From Chromera velia (taxonomy: Eukaryota > Sar > Chromeraceae): DNA of 20,576 nucleotides. The position numbers were made by a program, and so were the translations under genes. This document shows, piece by piece, positions 9,849-19,600 of the stretch; positions within the stretch are counted from its first letter, which is position 1; every line of letters starts with the position of its first letter. Where the stretch lies: NCBI GenBank assembly GCA_018398765.1, contig JAHBMJ010003348.1:15001-35576 (forward strand), written 5' to 3'. The notes under the pieces are model-generated. The model saw only the letters and a list, made by a program, of their open reading frames with translations. It had not been told where the DNA came from and made no database searches.

Positions 9849-12800
9849 TTTCTGTCTGTTAATTGGGTTAAGTTGACACATTGGACTTCCTTCCTTCCTT
9901 ACTGGCTCACTCACTGCATGTCCTTCGATCTGTCCATCTGCTGTCGCGTTCTGGCATTGCCACGGAAGGGTGGAGGGTCGGGGGCGGGAACACAAGGTCT
10001 CTCTTCTCTTCTCTATCCGGGAAGCTCAATTTCCTCTGTGATGTGTGGTTTTTCTTTTCGGTCTGCCTGCCTGAATGCTTGCCTGCAGAGCGACGGGACG
10101 AAACACGGGAGGAGACAGGCCATCAAGAAGTGGAAGGGAGCTGATGAGGTCAGTCAGTCAGGCGGGCAGGCAGAGAGAAAGACATGGGGACCAGCAACCA
10201 GAGCCGATCAAACTGGCATGCAGGCTGGTTTTGCAGACAGGCAATCAAAAAGATGCTCCGACAGGCAGGCAGGAAAGTGCCGAAAGGAAGGATACCAACA
10301 CAAAGATCTTCTCGAAGCCGGGCTGAGTGGGTCGTACTCCCTCCCTGCATGTCAGTCAGTATGCATGCCCGCCGGACTTCTCCTCTTCCTCTTCCTTGGC
10401 TCATCCCTCTGTCTTCTCCTCTTCTCTCGCGTCTCGGCGACAGTGAGAAAGAAAAAGTCTGCGCCTGCGTACTTAATGTGTTTCAGGAGGCTGATCGCAA
10501 GCGCATGAAGGAGGCTCTCTCAAGACTGCAGAAGGCTCACATGGTGGAAATGTGCAAGGTCTTGTGCCTGCATCAGAGCGGGGACATGGAAGGTGAGTGG
10601 GTGGATGGGAAGGACGTCCTGCATCAGACAGACAGGCAGAAAGGAAGAATGCAGGTTGATTGATGTGGTATATGCACTCTTTCTTTGTCCCTTTCTCTCT
10701 CTCTCTCTCTCTCTCGTGGTTGACCGATCGAGGAGGCACAGAGAGAGATGGAATGGTGAGGCGAGAAGGAAGGCAGATCGAGAGAGAGAGAGAGGATTGA
10801 ACGACACTGCATGAGATTTGACCCCCTTGCGCCTTTTTCTTTTTTTCTCTCTCTTTTACTGACTGGCCCCATGGCGCCCCTCTCATCTCATCTCGTCTCG
10901 TCTCTCTCCTTTGCTCCAACAAACAGACTTCCCTCTCCCCCGTGTATTTGTTAGTTGTGTCCCTCTTACCTCCCTCCCCTGCATGCACGCAGCCGTTCGG
11001 ACTACCCTCCTCAACTTCCTGGTGTGCCCGAAGGCTGAGAACACGAAGGTTGCTGCGAAGGTCGGTGGGGAGGGGAGGGGATGCAGGTTGGCAGACAAGG
11101 CAGGTTGGAATAAGTGCAGTTTGAGAAGAGAAGAGAGGGGAAGGGTGAGCGCTGCATGGCTGTGGGGGGGGTTGAGGGGGGAAGATGCAGATGAAAAGTG
11201 AGAGGGAGCGTGGGAACGATAATAAATTAATATTATACTAAGAAGAATAAGAAAACACAGGAAGGAAGGAAGCACTTATCTATTTGACTCGACGCCGTAG
11301 AGATCAGATCAGATCAGATCAGTAAGTGAGTGAGTGAGTGAGTCAAGTCTTGCAAGCAAGCAAGCAAGGAAGGAAGGAAACGGAGCCTCCCGTCAGTCAA
11401 GCCTGTCTGTCCGCCCCTGCATGGCTGGTTGACCTCCTCCCCTCCCCTCCCACCGGATCCTTTCTTTCTGTCTGTCTGTCTTTCGTTCTTGGTCGTTGCT
11501 CCCTTGACCGCCCGCCCGCAGAAGAAGGCCCGCCAGCCTGCGACGGGCAAATCCCTGTTTGTGAAGTCGAAAAAGGCGGCTGCGAAGGAGGCCGGGGAGG
11601 ACCTGGCAGAGGCCCAAAAGGCCGCAGAGGAGGCGTGGGAACAGATGGAGGAATCCGACAAAGCGGTAAGTAGGTGGGTAGTAGGTCAGACTAATGAGTG
11701 GGTAGAAGGGAGGGGAGTAAGGCTGAGGCGATTTGCTTTTTCGTCTCTCTTTGTTTCGTTGTATGTGTGCCGTGGTAGTAAAAAAATATCAGAGCATGCG
11801 GCTGTGTGACTGCAGTTGGCTGGAACAGGGCAAACACGTGATGGGTGTGCTTTCTTTCTCTTTTGTCTCCCCCTTCGCTGTTTTCTCCTGCCCCCCCAAT
11901 TTCGTTCAAATGTCTTTGCACGCACCTCCAGCGAAAGTAACGACAGACACGTGATGGAATGAATGCGAACGCCTACCTGCCTGCCTGCCTGCCTGCCTGC
12001 CTGCAGGAATGGGAGGAGAGGGCCGAGAGCAAGGAGAAGAGGAAGAGTACAGGGGAAGGGGGGGATGCAGAGGGTGAGGAGAATGAGGATACAGACGAGG
12101 AAGAGGAGGAGGAGGAGGAAGAGGCGGCTGAAGGAGAGGGTGAACAGAAGGAGGAAGAGGAGAAGGCAGGGGGAGAAGATGAGCAGGTCAGCAAGCAAGG
12201 AGGGTGGGTGGGCTGTTTGTTTGCTTCTTTCTCACGTATATTTATTTGACAGGGGGCGGGCAGGCAGATGCCGGACTGATGGCTTTTTTGGCTTTCCCAG
12301 TCAGAAAATGGTCTCACTTGCTCCTTGGGTCCCGCTCCCTCCCTCCCTCATTTTCTTTCTTTTTTCTTTTTTTTGTGCGTGCATCGCGCTGCTTTTTGTT
12401 GTTTGCTTCTTCTCTCTCTGTCCCCCCCTGTCTCCCTCTGTGCGCATGTCATATCAGCGTGTATAGCTATGGGCCCATGTAGCTGCCCCTCTTCCTCCTT
12501 CTGCGCGCGTGCGTCTGCAGAAGGAGGCCGCGGAGGAAGAGGAAGAAGAGGAAGCCGCAGGGCCCCCCTCTGCAAAGAAGGCAAAGGGCCCTGAGGAGGA
12601 GGATGAGAATGTGGAAGAGGAGAAGGAGGAGGAGAAAGGAGATGATGTGGAGATGGGAGAGGAGAAGCAAGCAGACGCAGATGCAGAGCCAGCTGCCCTG
12701 GAAGCACCAGAAGAGGAAAAGGCAGAGGCAGAGGAGCAGAAGGATGAGGAGATGACTGACGGTGCAGCAGCCCCCAGCAAGGGGCCTGCAGGAGCCCCTG

Positions 12801-12922
12801 GCGGCGACGCCGTTGGACGTGCCCCCTCGGGTGCCTCCACGGTTCAGGCGGGGAGTGGAGAGGAGGTCCCTTCTTCCTCTGCAGCTGCTCCCCCCGCCCC
12901 TGTGGTGGAGGGCTCTGCTTGA
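7665..12922 (+). CDS. DEK-like: DEK-like chromatin-associated protein, 11 exons, about 449 aa
   Basis: Exons: 7665-7779, 8346-8428, 8749-8781, 9184-9237, 9670-9774, 10089-10148, 10487-10592, 10993-11060, 11522-11665, 12007-12186, 12521-12922 (stop TGA 12920-12922). All joins keep frame and the total is 1350 nt. The protein has an acidic Ala-rich N-terminus, a basic block (SKKRKRGG, then poly-Ala), the DEK entry motif EVRRSGRERKAVTFYKTE, a pseudo-SAP segment (VLKKIHRVILG) and a SAP-like helix pair (KAHMVEMCKVLCLHQSGD; TTLLNFLVCPKAE). A Lys/Ala-rich stretch and a very long Glu-rich tail follow. In other eukaryotes DEK binds structured DNA and histones in the nucleus. The usual C-terminal DEK_C domain is not seen. 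Exon 1 could instead end at 7808 (GTAAAA donor) with exon 2 starting at 8348, giving about 458 aa. An in-frame ATG lies further upstream at 7560, but 7665 begins the acidic run. Confidence 0.88.
8380..8417 (+). repeat. GCT-codon repeat coding poly-Ala in the DEK-like exon 2
   Basis: GCT is repeated seven times, then GTT and GCT GCT GCA, in frame as alanine with one valine. It is a trinucleotide tract inside an exon, whereas introns of the gene mostly hold tetranucleotide tracts. Confidence 0.85.
9151..9183 (+). repeat. Perfect 15-bp inverted repeat ending exactly at a 3' splice site
   Basis: The left arm is 9151-9165, the loop ATC 9166-9168 and the right arm 9169-9183, built from TGCA units. 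The right arm ends in the CAG acceptor of DEK-like exon 4 (exon starts 9184), so a folded transcript would put the splice-acceptor AG inside the stem. Confidence 0.9.
9265..9295. repeat. (CTGT)n microsatellite in DEK-like intron 4
   Basis: Seven tandem units about 30 bases into the intron, pyrimidine-leaning on the sense strand. Confidence 0.95.
9775..9847 (+). repeat. Donor-linked (GTCN)n tract followed by (GT)n in DEK-like intron 5
   Basis: The intron opens GTCGGTCGGTCTGTCTGTCT, continues to about 9800, and a dinucleotide GT run follows at 9818-9847. The first GTCG unit is the 5' splice site itself. Confidence 0.9.
10679..10795. repeat. (CT)n and (AG)n runs in DEK-like intron 7
   Basis: A (CT)n run at about 10693-10714 and an (AG)n run at about 10778-10794 are inversely complementary and 60 bp apart, so they could pair in RNA. 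Confidence 0.85.
11301..11380. repeat. (AGATC)4, (AGTG)n and (AAGC)n/(AAGG)n tracts in DEK-like intron 8
   Basis: Three short tandem families lie almost back to back. AGATC units at 11301-11320 are pentanucleotide, unlike the tetranucleotide tracts around them. Confidence 0.9.
11975..12006 (+). repeat. (CCTG)n tract forming the 3' splice site of DEK-like exon 10
   Basis: About seven CCTG units end in CTGCAG at 12001-12006 and the exon begins at 12007. The repeat itself serves as the polypyrimidine region. Confidence 0.9.
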
Positions 12923-13021
12923 TCGAAGGACCAAACCATGCAGGGGGTAGGGAGGTTGCAAGAGGGGCAGGGAGGATTCAACAGAGGGAGAACAAAGCAA
13001 AGAGACACGCGGGAGAGAGGG

Positions 13022-13076
13022 NNNNNNNNNNNNNNNNNNNNNNNNNNNNNNNNNNNNNNNNNNNNNNNNNNNNNNN
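13022..13076. other. Assembly gap (55 N) beside a G-run
   Basis: Fifty-five N follow GGGAGAGAGGG and are followed by about 14 G. The true length is unknown. It lies in the 3' flank of the DEK-like gene and does not affect the coding call. Confidence 0.99.
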
Positions 13077-14139
13077 GGGGGGGGGGGGGCGGTAAGGCAA
13101 AGGACATGCAGTGTCGTTTCTGCATGCAGGCATGCGTTCTGGATTCTTCCTTTCTTTCTTTCATCCGCCCGTTGTTCCTTCCATCGCCCCTCTTGTCTTC
13201 TTCTTTTTCTCCTCCCCTTTCACACACGTAAGCACCCACCGGCTCTGCCTGCCGATGCAAAACACAGAGAGAAAGAGAGACGGCAACTCCCCGGCCCCCC
13301 CTGATCTGATACAAACAAGAACTGCAAGACCCAACCTCATCGCATGCATGACATAAAGAAAGACACAAATGAATGAAAGACAGACAGAAATGAAATACCA
13401 CAATCGTCGTCCATGCCATGCGATTTGGATTCAATGCGGGTGGAGATCGGGGCTCCAGTTTTTCGTTTCCCTCTCCTTTTCTTTTTGGTTCGTTCAAACT
13501 GTGCATCCTCTCCAGTCCTCCTGTGGTGTGTACAAATAAAATAAGCATGTATCCATTCTATTCCATTGGGCCCCGTTTCAGGCAGGAAAAGTTGAATGAA
13601 CGAAGCAAGATTGTTTCTTGGCTGACTGCGTTCTTTCTTGTTCTTTCTGATCGCATGAACAAGCATCCATCAACCTCTCTCTCTGTCTTTCCATCCTTGC
13701 TTTGTCTGCTGAGCGTCACGCCATGTTCAGGTGGACAGCCAGACAGACGACCGGACAGATGAGATGAGAGAAGCCGATGCATCATCAGAATAAATCAACA
13801 ACCACTCGGAAGTCATCGACACGTTCCACCATCCAGTAAACTTAAATTTGATGAACTGATCCTGATTTGAATCTCTTCGCTCAGGCAAGTGTCCCTCTCT
13901 CCGTCCGACGGCGAAGGAGGGGGGGAGCGGCGGACTTTTGTTTGTTTCTTTTTCGTACTCCATGCCTGCTCCCCTCCGCCCCCTGCTGTCGAGTCGGTCC
14001 AGAAAAAAGAAAAAGAAATCGGCATGCGCTTTTGACCCTCCTCTTCCCCTCTTTTTCCTTTGTTGCTTTCGCAAACCCCCCCTTCGTTTGTCGTGTGTGT
14101 TGGCGCTGTGACTGTGCGATCGGAGGTCGTCGACTGCAT

Positions 14140-14230
14140 TCTTTCTTTCTTTCTCTCTCTCTCTCTCTCTCGTTCTTTCTTTTCTTTCTTTCTTTCTTTC
14201 TTTCTTTTCTTTCTTTCTTGCTTTCTTTCT
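14140..14230. repeat. (CTTT)n with central (CT)n
   Basis: A long pyrimidine-only tract on the plus strand, non-coding, in the spacer. Translations through it are artefacts of the repeat. Confidence 0.95.
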
Positions 14231-15570
14231 GTTTTTCCTTCTATCAATTGGGTTTCTTTCATGAGTCCTGGATGATGTCGACATGACGGTGTGTGCGCCC
14301 GCCGTGTTTGGGGCAGGCACACAGGGTCTGTAAGTTAAAGGGGGGGGAGGGCTTTTCATACGCCCATGCAGCAGTGCAATGAGTTAGGTGCCTGCGGATG
14401 GGTGTGGTCGAAGAGAGAGAATGAGGGAGGGAGGGAGGGAGGAACAGGCCTTTGGTCCTTTGCTGAGCGTTGTATCGAGAGCCTTCAGGGTCGATCAGAA
14501 AGAAAGGAAGGAAGGCGTAGGAGTGTTTCTGATGTCGTCTAGCTCTACAGAGAGAGAGCTGTGTGGATTGATTGATGCATTTGCAGATTTGACTGCTAGA
14601 CGCGTGAAAGAAGTGAAAGAAACGGAATCAGAAGATGGACGGAAGGACATGCAGTTTGTTGTGTGTCTGGGGAATGTACAGGTTTCTTTTTCTTGAGCTC
14701 AATCGCTCTTCTGTTTTCTGCCTGACTGCGAGAGATCTTGCGACTGCATGAATGGGCATGGGCGTGTGTGCGTCGTGAGAGGAGCGAAGGATGGGTGGGT
14801 AGAAAAGGAAGGAAGGAAGGCTTGGGCGCGCGGGAGGAAATGTAAGAGTTTTGCATTTCTCTGCGTCTGCCGTTCCTTTTGAAACCCTTGTGCTGGGAGG
14901 CTTTGGGGAGGGGAGGTTCAGATAGACGAGATGCATGGAACGGAACGAGGCCAGCTAGCGGTCTCTCTCTGCTGCTTTCGTGTCGCGTTGCCATGGCCGG
15001 AAAAAAAAATCCCCCCCCCCTCCCTCCAGCGTATCCCCCCAAGAGATGGAGCAACTCTTCAGGGCTTTGAAGCGACCTGTCTCCTCCCCCCTCGCTCTCG
15101 TTCTCGCTGGATGTCTTCAGCTGCCTGCGACAAGAAAGGACGGGTTGCGAGAAAGGACAGGGGAAAGAAGCAAAAAACAAACATCTCATAAGGGAGAGTT
15201 CTTCTATTGTGTCAATTATGAAGTTCTTCCTGATGCGCTTCATTTCCCCGCTTGCAGTACTGCATTACTCATTGCCCCTGAACTTGCGAGGGCCTGAAGT
15301 AGGCGTGTCCATGCTCCTCTTGTTCCTCTTAGCGCAATGAGATAAAAGAGCAGAAAAAGATGAAAAAAAGAGCAAGAGAGGAGAATAAAAGACCCAGCCG
15401 TCCATCGTCATATCCGATGTTATCCATTTTTGTTCTCTGTTGAATATATAAAGTATTAAAGAATGTTTAAGTAGTGTTCAGTCATAATTGAGATTCAATT
15501 TGAGAATGATATTTTCATTTAGATACTAGCTACTTAGTATAAGATATAGCTTCTTATATCAAATGTAGTA

Positions 15571-15601
<31 letters not shown>

Positions 15602-15602
15602 C
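15571..15602. repeat. (ATTG)n microsatellite in AT-rich island
   Basis: About eight ATTG units. The surrounding 15310-15890 is markedly more AT-rich than the rest of the window. A 10-bp inverted repeat (ATACTTTAGC at 15754-15763, its complement at 15816-15825) lies to its right. Confidence 0.95.
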
Positions 15603-16027
15603 TAAGTGATGGTTTCACTGATAGAGGCTAGGACAGAGGAAAATTATAATGTATACAGATGTCTAGACTTATACAGTAATTTATACTATAGATAGCTAGT
15701 TTAATTAGCAATCTATGTTTAAAAATGACAGTTAGATTTATCTAGTTATAAAAATACTTTAGCGTGCAGACACATACTGAATTATGGTTGAAATATCACT
15801 GATTCTGAAGTGAGTGCTAAAGTATGCCGAAGCCTTGTTAGGTCTTCAGTCAAGCAACCGTACCTTCTTGAAAATAACTAAAAATCACACGGGCCCAGAC
15901 ATCGATTTTTAGCAAGTTTCCAATACTTCTCAGGGCCTCCGATTACCTCCGATTTGCCCGTTTTGCCCTCTGAGGATGCAAACTTAATTATTTCTCGCAC
16001 CGACCGACCAATACCGACCACAAACCA

Positions 16028-16047
16028 TCGCGCGCGAATGCGCGCGA
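16028..16047. repeat. CG-only hairpin TCGCGCGC/GCGCGCGA
   Basis: Perfect 8-bp arms with a GAAT loop, about 580 bp upstream of the TTLL4-like start codon and 56 bp from the larger palindrome. Confidence 0.75.
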
Positions 16048-16087
16048 ACAAACTTGTTTTTTTTGGTCGTCCATTCAATGCAGTATA

Positions 16088-16124
16088 TGCATGCATTTGC
16101 ATGCAAAACACGTACGTGTTTTGC
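16088..16124. promoter_or_regulatory. Palindrome cluster upstream of the TTLL4-like gene (two TGCATGCA, one 22-bp palindrome)
   Basis: TGCATGCA occurs at 16088-16095 and 16098-16105, the second within the 12-bp palindrome 16096-16107. A perfect 22-bp palindrome, 16103-16124, has centre CGTACG inside CACGTACGTG. TGCATGC-type words are known binding sites for ApiAP2 factors in apicomplexans. A regulatory role here is inferred from the motif and its position 500 bp 5' of the gene. Confidence 0.45.
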
Positions 16125-16623
16125 ACGTACGTATTATATACTTTGGTGAATTCCACTGTGGCAAAGGGATTTCCACACACAAGTGTACAACTGTCAAGAG
16201 CTACAAAGCATGCAAAGAAGACGGATTGGTCAGATGCTTCGATGCTGGCTCAAACCAGCCATTTCTCTTAAGCACTGCGACGACGAGCGTCGAGACGGCC
16301 CTCATAACATGTACACACACTCATAAATTCCAAAAGCAACGAGGGAGTACAGCAGACAAGCTCCTCCATGCTTTTGGACAGCGTGCCATATCCACCTTCC
16401 TTGACCCGCTGATTTCCTGTCAATCGTTCCACGTTGCCGCCTTGGTGAGAAGCAAACGTATATATACTCATTTTTCTTAACAGGTTGGGACGAGCAGAAT
16501 TAAGTAGATCGGTTTCGACTCTCCAAAAGAGAACGACAAGTCTCAGAGGTACTCTCCCTTCATCTTCTCAGCCGGTCCAATAGAGGCGCAAAAAAGACTC
16601 ACAAGTATATAGGGACGGGAAGG

Positions 16624-19600
16624 ATGCAGCAGGACCAGGCTTCTCTTCTCCACACTGCCCATCCGAATTCCGGCATCCCCCCTCCCACTTCACCGAAGAA
16701 TGCACAGTATGTGAACACATTCTCTTCCCCATCTGCCTCCTCTTCGCCTCAACCCCCAGCTCTTCTGCCCGCAGCAACCACACAGGCGCAGCTGCAGCAG
16801 CATTCCCTCAGGCAGATGGTCGCGTTTCAGAAAGACCCTCTGCCAAGCTCCGTCCGAACCAAACTCTCTAGACATATTCAAGCAGCTGCTGCTGCTGCTA
16901 ATGCATCTGGAGGCTCGTCCATGCCCTCCTCACTACCCGCAGCAACAAATTCCAACCCCTCAGGGACGGGCAGGGGGGGGTCTGGAGGACGTGGAGTGGG
17001 TGGGACTTCCGCGCATTCAGAGCGCCTCCTTCGTTTCCTTCCGAACAACGCCGACGTTCTGCAGAAGGCCTCCGCCCATCTGCAGCAGCAGCAGCAGGCA
17101 GGGACAGGCACAGCACCTCATGGGAAGAGCCCGCCCCTCTACTGTCTTGCGTCAATGCTCAAAAACAGGGGGGAGCACTCTCCTAATGAACAGCACCACC
17201 AAGGGGAGTTGTCGCCCTCTGACGGCATCATCCACTCGGTGAATGACCACACGGGCCTGTCCCCTCCACTGAATGCAAATACCCTCAACGCACTCTCACC
17301 CCCCTCTGCAGTGCATCACTGGTCCCAGACCCCCAACAGCTCCGCACATGTCAACGCGAACGCCAGCATGACACCCAATCCGATCCTCCCGATTCCGACC
17401 CTTAGCAGCAAAGACCTCCACTCATCTGCCCCCCTTCCGCCCAGTCAAAAAGAAGAAAAGAAAACAATCGAGACTCACACCGACAATCACGAGAGCAGAG
17501 CTAAGTCAGGCAGCAGGACTGAAGCACGGGGGGGGAAGGAGAGACGCCACCGCCCCCCCCCCNCCTCCCCTGTTCCCCCCCAACTTTGAGTACAGGCATC
17601 TGGATGCACAGCCACCAACCGAACGTTGCCCCCCGATCCATGCACCCACCCGACCCCTCAAGTCCTCTAGGTGCCTTCCCTCCCTCACCTGCGGTTTCAT
17701 TGCTCTCAAATGGTACCCGTCAAGCTGCCGGGGGGCCGAATTCCAATTCCACAGGAGGAGGCGTGACGCAACAAAGCAGGAGAGGACTGCGAGTGTCTGA
17801 GGAGCCCTCTTCATCTTCACACAACCGGCATGAGGGGGATAGAGGGGAGGGAAGGGGGGGTTATCCTCACACAACAAACTTTACTGCTTTCTCTGCACTA
17901 GCTTTGAGAGAGAGTCAGCAAGCCCAACGGCGGGCTTCCTATGGCGATTCTGCTGCTGCCATCAGCAGTACGAAGGATGAGTCTACTTCGAGAGGAAGGG
18001 AAAAAGAGAAGGGAAAGGGTGGGGAGTCCAACACAATGATGACTTCTGCTGCTGCTGGGGCCTCTATTGGAACGTCATTATCGAGACGCACAGCTTCGCT
18101 CTACACTTCTTCAAAAGCGCTTGTTCATAGGGAGAGGGAGACGGAAAGCGAATTAGTTGAGGAGACGGCAGCCACAAATGATGAGGGGGAAGGGGAAGGA
18201 GCACGCGAGGGGGAAAGAGAAAGAAGAGAAAAGCCTCATGTGACAGTAGGTGAAGAGAGACACATGCCGCCCCCCGCATCTCCCGGAGAACGAGGATCCC
18301 TCACAGCTGGTGGTCCCTCTTCGGTTTCCATCGGCTCTTCCTCTGTTCGGGGAGGGTCTTGGGGGGGAGGTGTGGAAGGGCGGGCAGAAAGAGAAAGAGA
18401 AAGGGGGGGCAGTCAGACGATCAAGGATAGGGAGAAGGAGAGGGAGAGGGAGTGTGACGAAGGTGCTGTGTTAGTCAAAAAGAGACCCCCACTGCTCCCG
18501 GGTGAGAGAAAACCAAGAGCCTCAGATCTCGTTCACCCTTCCCTTTCGTTCTTTCTTCAGAGTGCCTTCACGGGAAGACCGCCGACTCTTTTCTTTGACT
18601 ACCCCCATTTCACGGGAGTTGAGAAAGTTCCAGGGAGCAGACTCCTGGCAGTTGAGAGAAAGCAGTCGTGTCCTCTGTACTACCACCACAACGCGAAGGC
18701 ACACCCGTACAATTGTGTCCTGAATGCACTCAAGCGACTCGGTGGGTAAGTGCAGGCTGTCTTTTCTTAATTTGTTCAGTAATGCTTTCAGTTAGAGGGC
18801 TAGGCTTTGTGCTTTAAAGTGTTCTTCCACCTTTTTTTTCGACCCTCCGTAGTTCTTTTTTTTCCCGTTTCTTCTTTCCCTTCTTCCTTCTCTCCATGCT
18901 GCTCCATTTGTCTGCTGCTGTGAAGTCCTTTTGCGTGCTTCTGTCTGTTCAAATCTGAATGCCGTTTTTACCACTTTGCTGACTCTAGGCGAATTTGACA
19001 TTCACAACCATGATTTCTTGATTGTGCTATCTGTTCTGTTTCTTTCATTCGCCATCCTTTCTACTGGTCGGTTCTCTTTTTTTTTCTGTCCATATCATCT
19101 TCCCCTTCAGGATTTAGAAGGGCAAAGTACTCAACCAGAAAGTGGGTGCTGGCATGGGGAGGAGTCCCGAAGCCGGAGGCATTGAGGAAGTGCAACCCGA
19201 TGCAAAGACTCAACCACTTCCCACAGACATGGGCTCTGGGTGAGTAGCTCGCCACTGGGTGCATAGGGGGGGCAGTGAATCTTCATTGNNNGGGAACTGT
19301 CAGGAATCTTAACAACAGAAAGCTTCAGAGAGAGGGTTTCCTCATCGGACTTTCGCTTGCTTTCAAAAGGTCCACGTCTTCTACTTACATATGCGCACAG
19401 CAAGGAAGGAGGGACGAACGTGGGGGACAATTAATTAAAAAAGAAAGAGGGCATTCCTCGACAGCTGACAAAGAAGAGTCCCCGATTACATGCCTGATTC
19501 AAATCAATGTTTGTCGAAAAAAAGTGAAACTGTCTGTCAGGTTTTCTTCCAAAGAAACCATCTGCCTGCGCTTTCGCATGCCTGCAGGAAGAAAGGATTT

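Larger units (their letters stand above)
12923..16623. other. 3.7-kb spacer between DEK-like and TTLL4-like genes
   Basis: No gene is supported. It holds the DEK-like 3' untranslated region (an AATAAA at 13535-13540 is possible but unproven), a 55-base N gap, a (TTTC)n/(TC)n block at 14140-14230, (GGGA)n near 14420-14443, an AT-rich island at about 15310-15890 with (ATTG)n at 15571-15602, and palindromes at 16028-16124. A small plus-strand frame at 14532-14696 (MSSSSTEREL...) reads like protein but has no recognised family and no partner exon. Confidence 0.5.

Noticed and set aside
13727-14359. Minus-strand 210-residue Lys/Glu-rich frame
   Set aside because: Its core is the complement of the (CTTT)n block. 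No domain, splice partner or codon pattern supports it.
14596-15243. Minus-strand 215-residue frame in the spacer
   Set aside because: Composition is Ser/Pro/Arg-rich without family resemblance, and it overlaps equally open frames on the other strand.
16091-16480. 129-codon frame upstream of the TTLL4-like gene
   Set aside because: The frame runs through the palindrome cluster and resembles no known family; competing frames are open on both strands.
18746-18751. GTAAGT as donor of TTLL4-like exon 1
   Set aside because: It is a better consensus, but joining it to the acceptor at 19110 creates a stop immediately. The GTGGGT four bases upstream gives the family sequence LGFRRAK.
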